A stretch of 64,000 nt of DNA from Sphingosinicella microcystinivorans (GCF_003634215.1 NZ_RBWX01000009.1:1-64000), one strand, 5' to 3'; numbered from the stretch's first letter, positions 33,883-44,152 are shown. The notes: generated by a model from the sequence alone, not told the origin. A program made the numbers and translations.

Positions 33883-34770
33883 CTATGCTTTCGGCCGCGG
33901 GTCGCTCGGCAGCGGGATACGCTCGTCGTCGTCACCGGGGATGTGCCCGAAACGGTCCGCCTCCCAGTCATCAATCGCCTGATTGATGCGCTGCGGACGC
34001 GACGAGACGAAGTTCCACCAGATCTCGCGCGGCCCATCCATGGCCTTGCCGCCGAGCATCAGCACGCGCGCATCCGTCTCCGCCGTCCATTCCACCTTCG
34101 CGCCGGGTTCGAGCACGAGCATCGTCGCTTCCTCGGCCACCTCGCCGCCCGTAAGCGCGATGCGGCCGCTCGCGACATAGATCGCGCGTTCCTCGTGTTC
34201 AGTGCAGACATCGACGCTTGCCCCCGCCTTGGCGTCCACGTCGACATAGAACGTCGGCCAAACCACTCCCACGGGCGATTGCTTGCCATAGGCCGTGCCC
34301 GCGATCACCGTGAGCCGCGCACCATCCTGCTCGATTACCGGGAGCGTGTCCGCCGGGTGATGCACGAAACTCGGCTCCACCTCCTCGTGCGTTTTCGGGA
34401 GCGCCACCCACGCCTGAATGCCCTCCATGCGCTGGCCGCTGGCTTCCACTTCGGGAGAGGTGCGCTCAGAATGCACGATGCCCCGCCCCGTCGTCATCCA
34501 GTTCACCGCGCCGGGGCGGATCGCCTGCGCGCTGCCCAGGCTGTCGCGGTGGAAGATCTCGCCATCGAACAAATACGTCACAGTGGCGAGGTTGATATGC
34601 GGATGCGGGCGCACGTCGAAACGCTCGCCGGGCGCATAGTCCACCGGCCCGAAATGATCCCAGAAGATGAACGGCCCGACCATGCGCTGGCCCGCCACCG
34701 GAAGCACCCGCCGCACCACGAAGCCCCCTCCAAGATCACGGCGGCGGCCTTCGATGCGGCGGAGGATCAT
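33883..34770 (-). CDS. Pirin family protein
   Basis: A 295-residue double-cupin protein. The N-terminal cupin carries the pirin metal motif: RPHPHINLATVTYL supplies two His and GRGIVHSE supplies a His and a Glu. This fits the quercetinase-like or regulatory pirins. Bacterial pirins are cytoplasmic and their physiological role varies. It overlaps the upstream aldehyde dehydrogenase gene by 4 bp (ATGA at 34767-34770), so the two are translationally coupled, which may point to phenolic-compound metabolism. Confidence 0.92.
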   Translation of the reverse strand: MILRRIEGRRRDLGGGFVVRRVLPVAGQRMVGPFIFWDHFGPVDYAPGERFDVRPHPHINLATVTYLFDGEIFHRDSLGSAQAIRPGAVNWMTTGRGIVHSERTSPEVEASGQRMEGIQAWVALPKTHEEVEPSFVHHPADTLPVIEQDGARLTVIAGTAYGKQSPVGVVWPTFYVDVDAKAGASVDVCTEHEERAIYVASGRIALTGGEVAEEATMLVLEPGAKVEWTAETDARVLMLGGKAMDGPREIWWNFVSSRPQRINQAIDDWEADRFGHIPGDDDERIPLPSDPRPKA

Positions 34771-36224
34771 GGCTTCAGTTCCCTTGCGAGTGTGGCGCGG
34801 GTTTTCTTCCCGTAGGGAGGTTTCAAGCCCGCGAGGCCCGCAAGGTCAAGCTTCGGCTGGCGATAGACGCTCTTCGCGTGGCTGAACGTGCGGAAACCGT
34901 CAGCCCCATGGTAGCTCCCCATGCCGGACGGGCCCACGCCGCCAAACGGCAGATCCTCCGCCGAAACATGGAAGATCACGTCGTTCACCGTGACCCCGCC
35001 CGACACCGTACGATCGAGCACCCGGCGTTCCTCCGCACCGTCCGTTCCGAAATAATAAAGCCCGAGCGGACGGTCGCGACCGTTCACGAATGCCACCGCC
35101 TCGTCCGTCTCGCGGTAGGTCTTCACCGGCAGCACAGGCCCGAAAATCTCCTCCTGCATCACGCGCATATCGTCCGAAACGTTGCGCACGATGCTGAGCG
35201 GCATCTTGTTCGAATTGGTGTTCGTGAAATCCTCGTTCGCCGGATTCACCGTGACGATCTCGGCGCCCTTCGCGGTCGCATCATCAAGCAGGCCCTGCAG
35301 CCGCTCGCGATGGCGTGCGTTCACCACCGACGTGTAGTCGTCGTTCGCGAGGAGCGAGGGGTACATTTTCGCCGCCGCCGTCTTCAGCCCCTCCACGATC
35401 TCGCCCTCCTTCTCGCTGGGCACGAGCAGATAATCGGGCGCAAGGCAGATCTGCCCCGCGTTCATCATCTTGCCGAGCGCGACACGCTCCGTCGTTTGCG
35501 CGATATCGGCGCTGCGCGAGACGATGACGGGTGACTTGCCGCCGAGTTCCAGCGTCACCGGCACCAGATTGTCCGCTGCGGCGTGCAGGATGTGCTTCGC
35601 GACCGCCGTGGCGCCCGTGAAGATCAGGTGATCGAACGCCAGCCCGGAAAACGCCTTGCCCACCTCCGGCCCGCCGATGACGAAGCCGAGTTCGCTCTCG
35701 TCGAACGCCTGCGCAGCAAGCTCAGCCATCAGCGCGGAGGTGACGGGCGTGAACTCCGACGGCTTCACCATCGCCCGGTTTCCCGCGGCGAACACGCCCG
35801 CGAGCGGCCCGAAGGTGAGGTTTACCGGGAAATTCCACGGGCTGATGATGCCGACGACGCCCTTGGGCTGATAAACGACCTCCGCCTTCGCCCCGAGCAG
35901 CCCGAGCGGAAAATCGAGCTTGCGCCGCTCGGGCCGCATCCACGCGTCGAGATGCTTGATCGCGTGTTTCAGGGGCTTCACCGAGGACATGATGTCCGTC
36001 ACCAGCGTCTGCTCGGCGCTCCGATGGCCGAAATCCTCCGAGAGCGCCTTCACGAACCGGTCCCGATGCGTCAGCACGAGGTCGACCGCGCGGCGCAGGC
36101 GATCCTTGCGAACCGCCGCGCCCACCGGCAATTCCGCCATGAATGCCGCACGCTGCCGCGCGAGCAGCGCGGTCATCGCTTCAATGGATTTTGCCTCGCC
36201 CGGCAGAATGGCTGCAGTCGCCAC
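34767..36224 (-). CDS. Coniferyl aldehyde dehydrogenase
   Basis: A 485-residue NAD(P)-dependent aldehyde dehydrogenase of the coniferyl-aldehyde (CalB) branch, which oxidises coniferyl-type aldehydes to the acids. Motifs: ISPWNFPVNLTF, the VTLELGGKSP general base Glu226, and the NAGQICLAPDY nucleophile Cys260. The C-terminus reads GPSGMGSYHGADGFRTFSHAKSV as in CalB proteins. No membrane segment. It is followed without a gap by pirin. Other aliphatic or aromatic aldehydes are possible substrates. Confidence 0.88.
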   Translation of the reverse strand: MATAAILPGEAKSIEAMTALLARQRAAFMAELPVGAAVRKDRLRRAVDLVLTHRDRFVKALSEDFGHRSAEQTLVTDIMSSVKPLKHAIKHLDAWMRPERRKLDFPLGLLGAKAEVVYQPKGVVGIISPWNFPVNLTFGPLAGVFAAGNRAMVKPSEFTPVTSALMAELAAQAFDESELGFVIGGPEVGKAFSGLAFDHLIFTGATAVAKHILHAAADNLVPVTLELGGKSPVIVSRSADIAQTTERVALGKMMNAGQICLAPDYLLVPSEKEGEIVEGLKTAAAKMYPSLLANDDYTSVVNARHRERLQGLLDDATAKGAEIVTVNPANEDFTNTNSNKMPLSIVRNVSDDMRVMQEEIFGPVLPVKTYRETDEAVAFVNGRDRPLGLYYFGTDGAEERRVLDRTVSGGVTVNDVIFHVSAEDLPFGGVGPSGMGSYHGADGFRTFSHAKSVYRQPKLDLAGLAGLKPPYGKKTRATLARELKP

Positions 36225-36309
36225 AACGCGCCTCCCTCAAAACGCATGGATTTGAGCGGGACTTTAACCCTTGGCGCGCGGCATGACCATCCGCGCGGAA
36301 TCGTCAGGG

Positions 36310-37350
36310 TTACGCGCAGCGATCCGTATAGACAGCCGCCTCGCGCGGGGTCAGCGGCTTCAGCGCCTCATCGAGCGAAAGACTGAAGCCTTCCCACGGC
36401 TGCTGCGGCGGCCGCGCGCCCGTTACCCACAGATAGCCGGGGCGCTTGCCGGGCGCCGAAAGACGATACCACACCGGCGCGTTCAGCCCCTTCAGCTTCG
36501 GGCAGCGCGCGAGCGTCGCGGTATAGCCCGCGCCCTTCAGCGCCGCGAGCAGGGCGGGTGTGCCGATCGGCTTCCCCTCGTTCTTGAAATAGAGGTTCAT
36601 CACCATCGTGCGCGCGCCGCCCGCGAGCACCTTCAATTGTTGCCCCGCGACGGTGGCGATGCCCGCGCGGCGGAAATATTCGCCGTTCGACATCGGCTTG
36701 TCGAGCATCTCGGGTGGCAGCGCCGCCCAGGTGACATGCGGCGCGGTTTCGATGTGCCGCCAATCGTAAAAGCTGTTCGCCGCATACTCGCCCGGCTTCA
36801 GCAGCCCGCCGAGCACCGCCGCGAAACCGTCCGCAGGCGTCTTCGCGGGCGCGGCAGGCTTTGGAGGAACCGCCGCAGACGTGGGCTTGGCAGCGGCTGC
36901 CGAAGGCGCGGCGGGCAGCGCCGCGCCGCACTGACGGAACAGCTTTGCACGCACCACCTGCGTCATCGGTGCGCCGATGGGCGTCTTCAGCGTATTGTCA
37001 TGCTCGATCGAAACGAGCCCGCGCTTTTCCTCCGCGTTGAACATCATGATGACGGGCATATTGTCCCCGCCCCACTTGTCCTTGCCGTATTTCACATACA
37101 CCCATTGCTGGATGCCTTCGTACTGCGCGCCACCCGCGCAGGAATAGCAGACGCTGACCGGAAGCGGCCCCTGCCGCCCCGCCGCCGTATCGATGAACAC
37201 GCCCGTCTTGCCGACCTCGATGCGCGGCTGCTTCGAACAGTCCCCGCCGGGCGCATAGCGGCCATAAAGCTCTTCGCTCGGCCGGTCCGTCTGCGCGGCG
37301 GCGGTTCCCGACGCCAGCACCAGAGCTACAAACAGCGCACGCTTCAGCAT
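36310..37350 (-). CDS. Exported protein of unknown function
   Basis: A 346-residue secreted or periplasmic protein that I cannot assign to a family. A signal peptide (MLKRALFVALVLASGTAAAQ) starts at ATG 37350, which follows GGGAAGGGG. Residues about 25-145 form a Cys-containing N-terminal part (GGDCSKQPRIEVGKTGVFID, SVCYSCAGG). An Ala/Pro linker (about 150-180) joins it to a C-terminal part (GLLKPGEYAANSFYDWRHIETAP, then a GARTMVMNLYFKNEG segment) ending YTDRCA. The two halves look like separate domains. It is divergent from the DUF885 gene. Confidence 0.7.
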   Translation of the reverse strand: MLKRALFVALVLASGTAAAQTDRPSEELYGRYAPGGDCSKQPRIEVGKTGVFIDTAAGRQGPLPVSVCYSCAGGAQYEGIQQWVYVKYGKDKWGGDNMPVIMMFNAEEKRGLVSIEHDNTLKTPIGAPMTQVVRAKLFRQCGAALPAAPSAAAAKPTSAAVPPKPAAPAKTPADGFAAVLGGLLKPGEYAANSFYDWRHIETAPHVTWAALPPEMLDKPMSNGEYFRRAGIATVAGQQLKVLAGGARTMVMNLYFKNEGKPIGTPALLAALKGAGYTATLARCPKLKGLNAPVWYRLSAPGKRPGYLWVTGARPPQQPWEGFSLSLDEALKPLTPREAAVYTDRCA

Positions 37351-37547
37351 AAGAGCCCCCTTCCCTATCCATCCCATTCGATCGTTTCGACTATGTGACG
37401 ACCCGGCTGAATACAAGCTGAGCGCGAGTTCTGGCTAATCCGCCGTCAATTCTCTGCTTTTGAAAATTTTGTCTTTACCGGGATTGCACACCCCTCCCTC
37501 ACCGCACCATAGAGAGCACGGGACGACGGAAAAGCGGGAGGGTTGTA

Positions 37548-39299
37548 ATGCGTATAAGGCGACATGGTTTGGCGGGGCTCACGATCGCGGCGCTCGCACT
37601 CGCGTCCACGGCGCTGCCACAGGCAGCGGCTGCGCAGTCCCCGATTGACGCGCTCTCCGACCGTTACATCACGCTCCTGCTCCGCACCTACCCCGAGCTT
37701 GTGCCGCTTTCCGGGATCGAGGGTGCACGCCAATCGGCATTGCCGCCCATCGATGCTGAAAGCCTGAAAACCGTCGCGGCCGAGGAGGATCGGCTGTGGC
37801 AGGATCTGAACGGCGTGGACGAAGCGAAGCTCGACGACGCCGGCCGCGCTTCCTACGCGCTGATGGCCGATGGGCTAGAAGCCGCGCGCGCGCAGCGGGT
37901 CTGCAAGCAACCGCTGTGGAGCATCAGCCACATGACCGGCTGGCAGGTGAATTTTTCCCGCCTCGCGCAGGCGCAGGCCACCGGTACGCCGGATGCGCGC
38001 GAAGATGCGATCCGGCGCTGGGAAAGCCTGCCCGCTTATGTCGATCGGGATATCGCCAACCTGCGTGAGGGGCTGAAGCAAGGCTATGCCGTTCCGCGCT
38101 CCGTCGTCACGCGCGTCATTGGCCAGCTCGACCGGCTGCTTGCTCTGCCCGCCGAGCAGTCTCCTTTCTACGCCCCGGCCCGCGCCGACAGTGATGCCGC
38201 CTTCAAGGCGCGCTTCAAAACGATCGTCGCGGAAGGCGTGCACGGCGCCGTGAAGCGCTACCGCGATTTCCTCGCCGGGGAGTATCTGCCGAAAGCGCGC
38301 GAAGGCATCGCGCTTTCAGCGTTGCCGAACGGTGCCGCCTGCTACCAGGCGCTTCTCCGTGCCTCGACGACGCTGGACCGCACGCCTGCCGAGGTCATGG
38401 CGGTCGGCGAGGCGGCTGTCGCGCAGAACGTCAAGGATATCATCGCGATCGGCGGCAAGCGCTTCGGCACGTCCGATCTCGCATCCACGCTCGCCGCGGT
38501 GAAGGATGCGCCGGACAATCATTTCACCACCGCCGATGAACTCGTCGATTTTTCGAAGCGGGGCCTCGCACGGACGACGAAACTCAGCGCCGCAGCTTTC
38601 CAGCAGCTTCCAAAACAGCCAGCCGCGATCGAAGTGCTGCCCGCGACGGAAGCGGGTAGCGGCGTTCCCGCACACTATATCCCCGAGCCTGATCCCTCGA
38701 AGCCCGGCCGCTACATGCTGCCGCTCGATCACTGGAAGACCGAAACGAAGGGCGGCGCCGAGATCACGGTCGTGCACGAGACGATCCCCGGTCATCACCT
38801 GCAGATCGCCATGACGCAGGAGCTGGCGGCAAAGGTGCCGCTGCTCCGCATCCCCCTCGTCGGCGCCTACATCGAAGGCTGGGCGCGCTATTCGGAGCGG
38901 CTGGCGGAGGAACTGGGCGTTTATGAAACGCCCTACGCGGGCATCACGCGGCGCGCGTGGATGGCGCGCGGCATGGTCGTCGATCCGGGCATCCATGCAT
39001 TCGGATGGAGCCGCGAGAAGGCCATGGCCTATCTCGTCGAAAGCGGCCGCTTCGACGAGGCTGCGGCTGCGGACATGCTCGACCGGATCGCCGTCATCCC
39101 CGGCCAGCTCACCTCATACGACAGCGGTGGGCTCGAAATCGCGGCCCTGCGCGCGGAATCGGAAGCCGCGCTCGGCAAATGCTTCAACCTGCCGGCCTTC
39201 CACCAGCAGGTTCTTTCCGGCGGCGCGCTGCCGCTGAAGGCCCTGCGCAGCCGCGTCGAAGCGTGGCAGATCGCAACGCGCAAAGCCTGCGCGAAGTAA
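37548..39299 (+). CDS. DUF885 family exported protein, probable metallopeptidase
   Basis: A 583-residue protein with a signal peptide (ending PQAAAAQSP). The C-terminal half has HETIPGHHLQIAM, an HExxxxH-like zinc motif, followed by GWARYSERLAEELG, whose Glu could be the third ligand. These are the hallmarks of the DUF885 family, thought to be carboxypeptidase-like periplasmic enzymes. GGGAGGG lies 5-6 nt before the ATG. It ends in a bidirectional terminator shared with ftsH. Confidence 0.85.
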   Translation: MRIRRHGLAGLTIAALALASTALPQAAAAQSPIDALSDRYITLLLRTYPELVPLSGIEGARQSALPPIDAESLKTVAAEEDRLWQDLNGVDEAKLDDAGRASYALMADGLEAARAQRVCKQPLWSISHMTGWQVNFSRLAQAQATGTPDAREDAIRRWESLPAYVDRDIANLREGLKQGYAVPRSVVTRVIGQLDRLLALPAEQSPFYAPARADSDAAFKARFKTIVAEGVHGAVKRYRDFLAGEYLPKAREGIALSALPNGAACYQALLRASTTLDRTPAEVMAVGEAAVAQNVKDIIAIGGKRFGTSDLASTLAAVKDAPDNHFTTADELVDFSKRGLARTTKLSAAAFQQLPKQPAAIEVLPATEAGSGVPAHYIPEPDPSKPGRYMLPLDHWKTETKGGAEITVVHETIPGHHLQIAMTQELAAKVPLLRIPLVGAYIEGWARYSERLAEELGVYETPYAGITRRAWMARGMVVDPGIHAFGWSREKAMAYLVESGRFDEAAAADMLDRIAVIPGQLTSYDSGGLEIAALRAESEAALGKCFNLPAFHQQVLSGGALPLKALRSRVEAWQIATRKACAK

Positions 39300-39311
39300 G
39301 CCCGAACGAAA

Positions 39312-39342
39312 ACGGGGCGCCGAAGCGCCCCGTCCGTTTTTT
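39312..39342. terminator. Bidirectional intrinsic terminator between DUF885 gene and ftsH
   Basis: A perfect 9-bp stem (39312-39320 with 39325-39333) closes a CGAA loop. On the + strand TTTTTT follows at 39337-39342. On the - strand the stem is followed by TTTTCGTT. It lies between convergent stops at 39299 and 39358. Confidence 0.85.
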
Positions 39343-39357
39343 CTTGCCTGCCGCGGT

Positions 39358-41301
39358 TTAGACTCCCTGCGGGCTCGGCTCCCCGCCGAAGCCGCGCTTG
39401 CCGGTCTTCGGAATGGCACTCACGCCGGTCGAAGCCGCGGTGGGCCGGTTGCGGGAACCGCGGTCGCGGTCCACGCCTTCGCCGGCGAGCAGCGACTTGA
39501 TCTCGTCGCCCGAGAGCGTCTCGTATTCGAGCAGCGCCTGGGCGAGCGTGTGCAACTCCTCGTTATTCTCGGTGAGCAGCGTTTTCGCCCGTTCGTAGCC
39601 GCGCATCACGATGCCCTTGATCTCGTCGTCGATGATCTGGGCGGTCTGCTCCGACACGTTCTGCGTCTTCGTCACGCTGTGGCCAAGGAAGACCTCTTCC
39701 TGGTTCTCGGCGAGCTTCATCGGCCCGAGCCTGTCGGACATGCCCCACTGCGTGACCATGCTGCGCGCGAGGTCCGTCGCGTACTGGATGTCCGACGAAG
39801 CGCCCGAGGAGACCTTGTCGTAGCCGAAGATGATTTCTTCGGCGACGCGGCCGCCCATCGAGACGGCGAGGTTCGCGTGCATCTTGTCGCGATGGTAGCT
39901 GTACTGATCCCGCTCCGGCAGGCGCATCACCATGCCGAGCGCGCGGCCGCGCGGGATGATCGTCGCCTTGTGGATGGGATCGGACGCCGCCTCGTGCAGC
40001 GCGACGATGGCGTGACCGGCCTCGTGATAGGCGGTCATCTTCTTCTCGTCCTCGGTCATGATCATGGAACGGCGCTCACTGCCCATCATGACCTTGTCCT
40101 TGGCTTCCTCGAACTCGGCCATGCCGACGAGGCGCTTGGACTTGCGGGCCGCCATCAGCGCCGCTTCGTTGACGAGGTTTGCAAGGTCAGCGCCCGAGAA
40201 GCCGGGCGTGCCGCGCGCGATCGTACGCGCCTCGACATCCGGCGCCAGCGGCACTTTGCGCATGTGGACGCGCAGGATCTTCTCGCGGCCCTCGATATCC
40301 GGGCGCGGCACGACGACCTGGCGGTCGAAGCGGCCGGGGCGGAGCAGTGCCGGATCGAGCACGTCCGGGCGGTTCGTCGCGGCGATGATGATGATGCCTT
40401 CGTTGGCGTCAAAGCCGTCCATTTCGACGAGAAGCTGGTTCAGCGTCTGCTCGCGCTCGTCGTTGCCGCCGCCGAGGCCGGCGCCGCGATGGCGGCCGAC
40501 CGCGTCGATTTCATCGATGAAGATGATGCAAGGCGCGGATTTCTTCGCCTGCTCGAACATGTCGCGCACGCGGCTCGCGCCGACTCCGACGAACATCTCG
40601 ACGAAGTCGGAGCCTGAAATGGTGAAGAACGGCACGTTCGCTTCGCCCGCGATGGCGCGTGCGAGCAGCGTCTTGCCGGTGCCGGGGCTGCCCACGAGCA
40701 GCGCGCCCTTCGGGATTTTGCCGCCGAGACGCGAGAAGCGGCCCGGGTCCTTCAGGAAGTCGACGATTTCTTCAAGCTCTTCGCGCGCTTCGTCGATGCC
40801 TGCGACATCGTCGAAGGTCACGCGACCCTGCTTTTCGGTGAGCAGCTTGGCCCGGCTCTTGCCGAAGCCCATCGCGCCCTTACCCGCACCGTTCTGCATC
40901 CGCTGCATCACGAAGATCCAGATGCCGAGGATAAGGAGGAACGGCAGGATGTTGATGAGAATCGCGGCGAGCAGCGAGCGGCTTTCCTCCGGCTGCGCCT
41001 TGAACTTGACGCCCGAGGCTTCGAGCCGTTCGACGAGGCCGGGGTCGCCCGGCGAATAGGTGCTGAACATCTCGCCGCTGGTCAGGCGGCCCGCGATGTC
41101 CTGTCCGCGGATGTCGACCTCGCGGACGGCGCCTTCGTTCACCTTGGTGATGAACTCCGAATAGGCAAGCTGCTGCACCGCACCCTGGGACTGCGGCGCG
41201 TTGTAAACGGAAACGAGCACAACAACCGCGAGCAGAATGACCGCCCACATCGCGAGGCTCTTGCCCCAGGGTCCGGTCGGTCGCTTCTTGTTCTCGTCCA
41301 T
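39358..41301 (-). CDS. ftsH: ATP-dependent zinc metalloprotease FtsH
   Basis: A 647-residue membrane-anchored AAA+ protease that degrades membrane and short-lived cytosolic proteins. Two N-terminal helices (about 17-33 and 110-130) flank a periplasmic domain. The AAA module has Walker A GSPGTGKT, Walker [12 protein letters not shown] and the SRH segment [19 protein letters not shown]. The C-terminal protease has HEAGHA with the third ligand Asp farther on. Full family length. It is the last gene of the - strand run and lies 75 bp downstream of tilS. Confidence 0.97.
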   Translation of the reverse strand: MDENKKRPTGPWGKSLAMWAVILLAVVVLVSVYNAPQSQGAVQQLAYSEFITKVNEGAVREVDIRGQDIAGRLTSGEMFSTYSPGDPGLVERLEASGVKFKAQPEESRSLLAAILINILPFLLILGIWIFVMQRMQNGAGKGAMGFGKSRAKLLTEKQGRVTFDDVAGIDEAREELEEIVDFLKDPGRFSRLGGKIPKGALLVGSPGTGKTLLARAIAGEANVPFFTISGSDFVEMFVGVGASRVRDMFEQAKKSAPCIIFIDEIDAVGRHRGAGLGGGNDEREQTLNQLLVEMDGFDANEGIIIIAATNRPDVLDPALLRPGRFDRQVVVPRPDIEGREKILRVHMRKVPLAPDVEARTIARGTPGFSGADLANLVNEAALMAARKSKRLVGMAEFEEAKDKVMMGSERRSMIMTEDEKKMTAYHEAGHAIVALHEAASDPIHKATIIPRGRALGMVMRLPERDQYSYHRDKMHANLAVSMGGRVAEEIIFGYDKVSSGASSDIQYATDLARSMVTQWGMSDRLGPMKLAENQEEVFLGHSVTKTQNVSEQTAQIIDDEIKGIVMRGYERAKTLLTENNEELHTLAQALLEYETLSGDEIKSLLAGEGVDRDRGSRNRPTAASTGVSAIPKTGKRGFGGEPSPQGV

Positions 41302-41375
41302 CGGGTTCGTATTCCTGAAAAGGGTTCAGCTCTAAGATAGGCGCGCAGGCGTTAACGACAACCGCTATTGCGGCG

Positions 41376-42347
41376 CTATTCGGTGGATGCGCGCATTTTT
41401 CGCGGTAGCTCGCGCCGGAAGCGCCACAGCGGCCCGCCTTCCGCCCGCACGCCGCCCAGCGTACCGCCCTGCCCGGAAAGCAGGCGCTGGAGCGCCGGGC
41501 CGTCGGGCTCGGCGCTCCGAAGCTCTCGAAACGCCTTCAGCACAAGCCGCCGGACCAGCTCCGCAGGTAGCCCGCGCGTATCAAGCGCGATCGCCTCCCC
41601 GGAGACGCTGGCGCGCCCGGCCCAGGCTTCGTCCGCCGTCCACTGAAGCGCGGCTTCGGCTTCGGCCAGATGCGCCGCCGTCGCAACCGCGCCGCCTGCG
41701 TCCACCCCTCCCCCCGCCAAAACCGCCCGCGCGCCGGTTCGGTCGTATGCGTCGCTCCGGTTGCTGGGGTCATCGACAGCGGCAAGCCCGGCCGCGTCCA
41801 CCAGCCCGACAAGCTCGGCCTTGCGCGCGCCAAGCAGCGGGCGGAGCAGCGTGACGGCGTAACCCTCAACAGCCCGCCGCGCCCGGATTCCCGCCATGCC
41901 GCCAAGCCCGCTGCCGCGCGACAATCGCATCAGCAGCGTTTCGGCCTGATCGTCGGCATGGTGCGCGGTCATCAGCCAGCGCACACCATTGGCATCGCAC
42001 CAGCCCGCCATCGCCGCATAGCGCGCACCCCGCGCCGCCGCCTGCACGCTCGCCGTCCGTGGGACATCGACCGAAAGCGTCACGTGCGGCACACCGAGCC
42101 CCGCGGCAATGGCCGCAACATGGCTCGCCTCCGCCGCCGCCTCGGGTCTCAGCCTGTGATCAACGGTAAGCGCCACCACGTCGAAACCGGCACGGCGTGC
42201 GAGAAGGAGCAGCGCAAGACTGTCCGGACCGCCCGATACGCCGAGCGCCACCCTGCCGGAAAGATCCGGCGCCAGCGCTTCGACCGCCGAGCGGAAGCGC
42301 TCCGGTGTCAGGCCGGGGTCAGCCGCAGCGCGCTGCCGAGCGGGCAT
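41376..42347 (-). CDS. tilS: tRNA(Ile)-lysidine synthase TilS
   Basis: A 323-residue ATP-dependent enzyme that turns cytidine 34 of tRNA-Ile(CAU) into lysidine. The PP-loop LGVSGGPDSLALL is near residue 37, and the TAHHADDQAETLLMRLSRGSGLGGM segment is diagnostic. It is shorter than E. coli TilS because it lacks the C-terminal substrate domains, as in many alphaproteobacteria. ATG 42347 overlaps the end of cpoB by 29 bp; an in-frame ATG at 42401 would overlap more. Confidence 0.92.
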   Translation of the reverse strand: MPARQRAAADPGLTPERFRSAVEALAPDLSGRVALGVSGGPDSLALLLLARRAGFDVVALTVDHRLRPEAAAEASHVAAIAAGLGVPHVTLSVDVPRTASVQAAARGARYAAMAGWCDANGVRWLMTAHHADDQAETLLMRLSRGSGLGGMAGIRARRAVEGYAVTLLRPLLGARKAELVGLVDAAGLAAVDDPSNRSDAYDRTGARAVLAGGGVDAGGAVATAAHLAEAEAALQWTADEAWAGRASVSGEAIALDTRGLPAELVRRLVLKAFRELRSAEPDGPALQRLLSGQGGTLGGVRAEGGPLWRFRRELPRKMRASTE

Positions 42348-43215
42348 CCACGAGCTGCGTTCGGAGCGATTGCGAGAGCTTCTTGCCGTAGCTTTCCTCA
42401 AGCTGCGTATAGGCCTCGCACGCCTTGGCGGGGCTGGGCGGCGAGAAGGCCATCAGCGACTTGCCGAGCCAGAGCAGGCTTTCGGGCGCGCGTTCGCCCT
42501 CGGGCCGCTTCTGGTAGTTTTCGAGCAGCGTACGCGCCGCCTGCACAGGCTGGTTCTGCGCGAAATAAGTGCGGCCGAGCCAGTATTGCGCGTTGCTCGC
42601 GCGGGCGTGCTTCGGGTTCTTCGCGATAAAGGCGGAGAGCGCCTTTTCGGCAGCCGGATAGTTCTTCGCCGTCACGAGGCCGTAAGCGGCGTTGTATTCC
42701 TGCTCCGGCGTCAGCGGCGTGGCGACCGGGGCCGCTGCTGTCGGAGAGGGCGTTGTCGCGGTCGTCCCCGGCGCGCCGGGGGGCGGGAACACGCCTGCCG
42801 TGCCGGGCGCAGGGGGCGGTGCGCCACCCTCCAGCGTCGTCAGGCGGAACTCCGCATCGGTCTTGAACTTCTCCAGCGCCGCTTCGAGCTGCCGTACCTT
42901 GAAGCTGTTTTCCTCAAGCTGCCCGGTCATCGTGGTGAGCTGGTTTTCCAGCGAATCGACACGGCGGGAAAGATCGCTCAGCGGATTGGACGCGGGCACG
43001 CCCGGCGCCGTCACCGGTGCGGCGGGGGCCTGAATCTCCGGCTCGAAATAGTCTTTCGATCCGCCGGGAAACACTTTGCGCTGCACGGCGCGCATTTCGC
43101 TTTCCAGCTTCTTCACCCGGCCTTCCACCTGCTGCACCGTCTGCTGCGCGAAGGCAGGCATCGCGGGAAGCAGCAGAGGCAGGGTCAAAAGGAGGAGATA
43201 TCTGGATTTCATCAT
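42319..43215 (-). CDS. cpoB: Tol-Pal system protein CpoB/YbgF
   Basis: A 298-residue periplasmic protein with a signal peptide (LLLLTLPLLLPAMPAFAQQ), an N-terminal coiled coil (about 25-125: VEGRVKKLESEMRAVQRKV and VDSLENQLTTMTGQLEENSFKVRQLE), a Pro/Ala/Thr linker, and C-terminal TPR repeats starting EYNAAYGLVTAKNYPAAEKAL. CpoB coordinates the Tol-Pal complex with peptidoglycan synthesis at division. ATG 43215 follows GGGAAAG closely. The rest of tol-pal is not in the window. Confidence 0.9.
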   Translation of the reverse strand: MMKSRYLLLLTLPLLLPAMPAFAQQTVQQVEGRVKKLESEMRAVQRKVFPGGSKDYFEPEIQAPAAPVTAPGVPASNPLSDLSRRVDSLENQLTTMTGQLEENSFKVRQLEAALEKFKTDAEFRLTTLEGGAPPPAPGTAGVFPPPGAPGTTATTPSPTAAAPVATPLTPEQEYNAAYGLVTAKNYPAAEKALSAFIAKNPKHARASNAQYWLGRTYFAQNQPVQAARTLLENYQKRPEGERAPESLLWLGKSLMAFSPPSPAKACEAYTQLEESYGKKLSQSLRTQLVDARSAARCG

Positions 43216-43285
43216 GACTTTCCCGACAATTGATAGACGCGGGGCCGAGCCTAGCAACCCGTCCCTTGCCTGAAACTGAAGCGCA

Positions 43286-44152
43286 TCACTCCGCGCGCGG
43301 TTGCGTCCGTGCGGCGAGACCCGCCGCCGTCAGCGGCACGTCGCGAACCGTTTGCGTCGCGGCGCCGAGCGGCGGTATCGCCGTGCCGCCCACGGTAAGG
43401 TCGAGCGCGCCGGCGCGGCCCGTCCAGAGCAGCAGGTCCTGCCGATCCACGGGAACCTCATAACGGTCGCCCGCCGCCATAACGCCCTGAAACACGGAAC
43501 GGCCCGTGCTCGCCTCGTAAATCTTCACCCACGCGTCCTCGCGCGCGGTCACGACGATCGCGCCGCCCGTCGGTACAGCAGGCGCGGGCGCGGCAGCTGC
43601 GGTCGCCGCTGCATCGGTCGCAGGCACGTCCGCGGCTGCGGGCTGCGGCGCAGCGGGCGGCGTATCCACCGCAACGGTCGCACCATCGTCAGATCCCGCC
43701 GGCGCTTCCGCCACCACGGGTGTCTCATCCCCGCTGAACCAGCCGAGGCCCCAGGCCGCGACGGCAAGCACGACAACACCGAGCAGAACGATACCGAGCA
43801 GCGCGGCGCCGCGTGTCGGCACACGTACGTCCTCGATCGGCTCGTGATCCATCGTAGGGACCACCCGGTCGGGCTTCGTCGTTTCGCGGCGAAACTGTTC
43901 CGCCGTCGTATCGGGATCGAGGCCGAGAATGCGCGCGTAGGATTTCACGAAACCGATCGTGTAGGGCAGCGCGGGCAGCGTATCGTGCTTGCCCTCTTCA
44001 ATCGCGGTCAGGTGCCGTACAGGCACGCGGGTCTGGTGGGCTATGTCAGCCAGTTCCCGGCCGAGTTCCAGCCTGCGCGCCCTAAGCACCTCGCCGATGT
44101 GGCGCGAGCCGCCGAGATCAATACCATCCTGCGTTTCCAGCTCGTCGCTCAC
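43286..44152 (-). CDS. RodZ-like helix-turn-helix membrane protein (DUF4115)
   Basis: A 288-residue bitopic protein: an N-terminal Xre/HTH_25 domain (about residues 18-85, IGEVLRARRLELGRELADIAHQTRVPVRHLTAIEEG), one transmembrane helix (ALLGIVLLGVVVLAVAAWGLGW), an Ala/Pro-rich periplasmic linker and a C-terminal DUF4115 domain (GAIVVTAREDAWVKIYEASTGRSVFQGVMAAGDRYEVPV). This is the RodZ layout, a partner of MreB in cell shape. GTG 44152 is preferred because GGAGGG lies 5 nt upstream; ATG 44185 is an alternative. Confidence 0.85.
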   Translation of the reverse strand: MSDELETQDGIDLGGSRHIGEVLRARRLELGRELADIAHQTRVPVRHLTAIEEGKHDTLPALPYTIGFVKSYARILGLDPDTTAEQFRRETTKPDRVVPTMDHEPIEDVRVPTRGAALLGIVLLGVVVLAVAAWGLGWFSGDETPVVAEAPAGSDDGATVAVDTPPAAPQPAAADVPATDAAATAAAAPAPAVPTGGAIVVTAREDAWVKIYEASTGRSVFQGVMAAGDRYEVPVDRQDLLLWTGRAGALDLTVGGTAIPPLGAATQTVRDVPLTAAGLAARTQPRAE

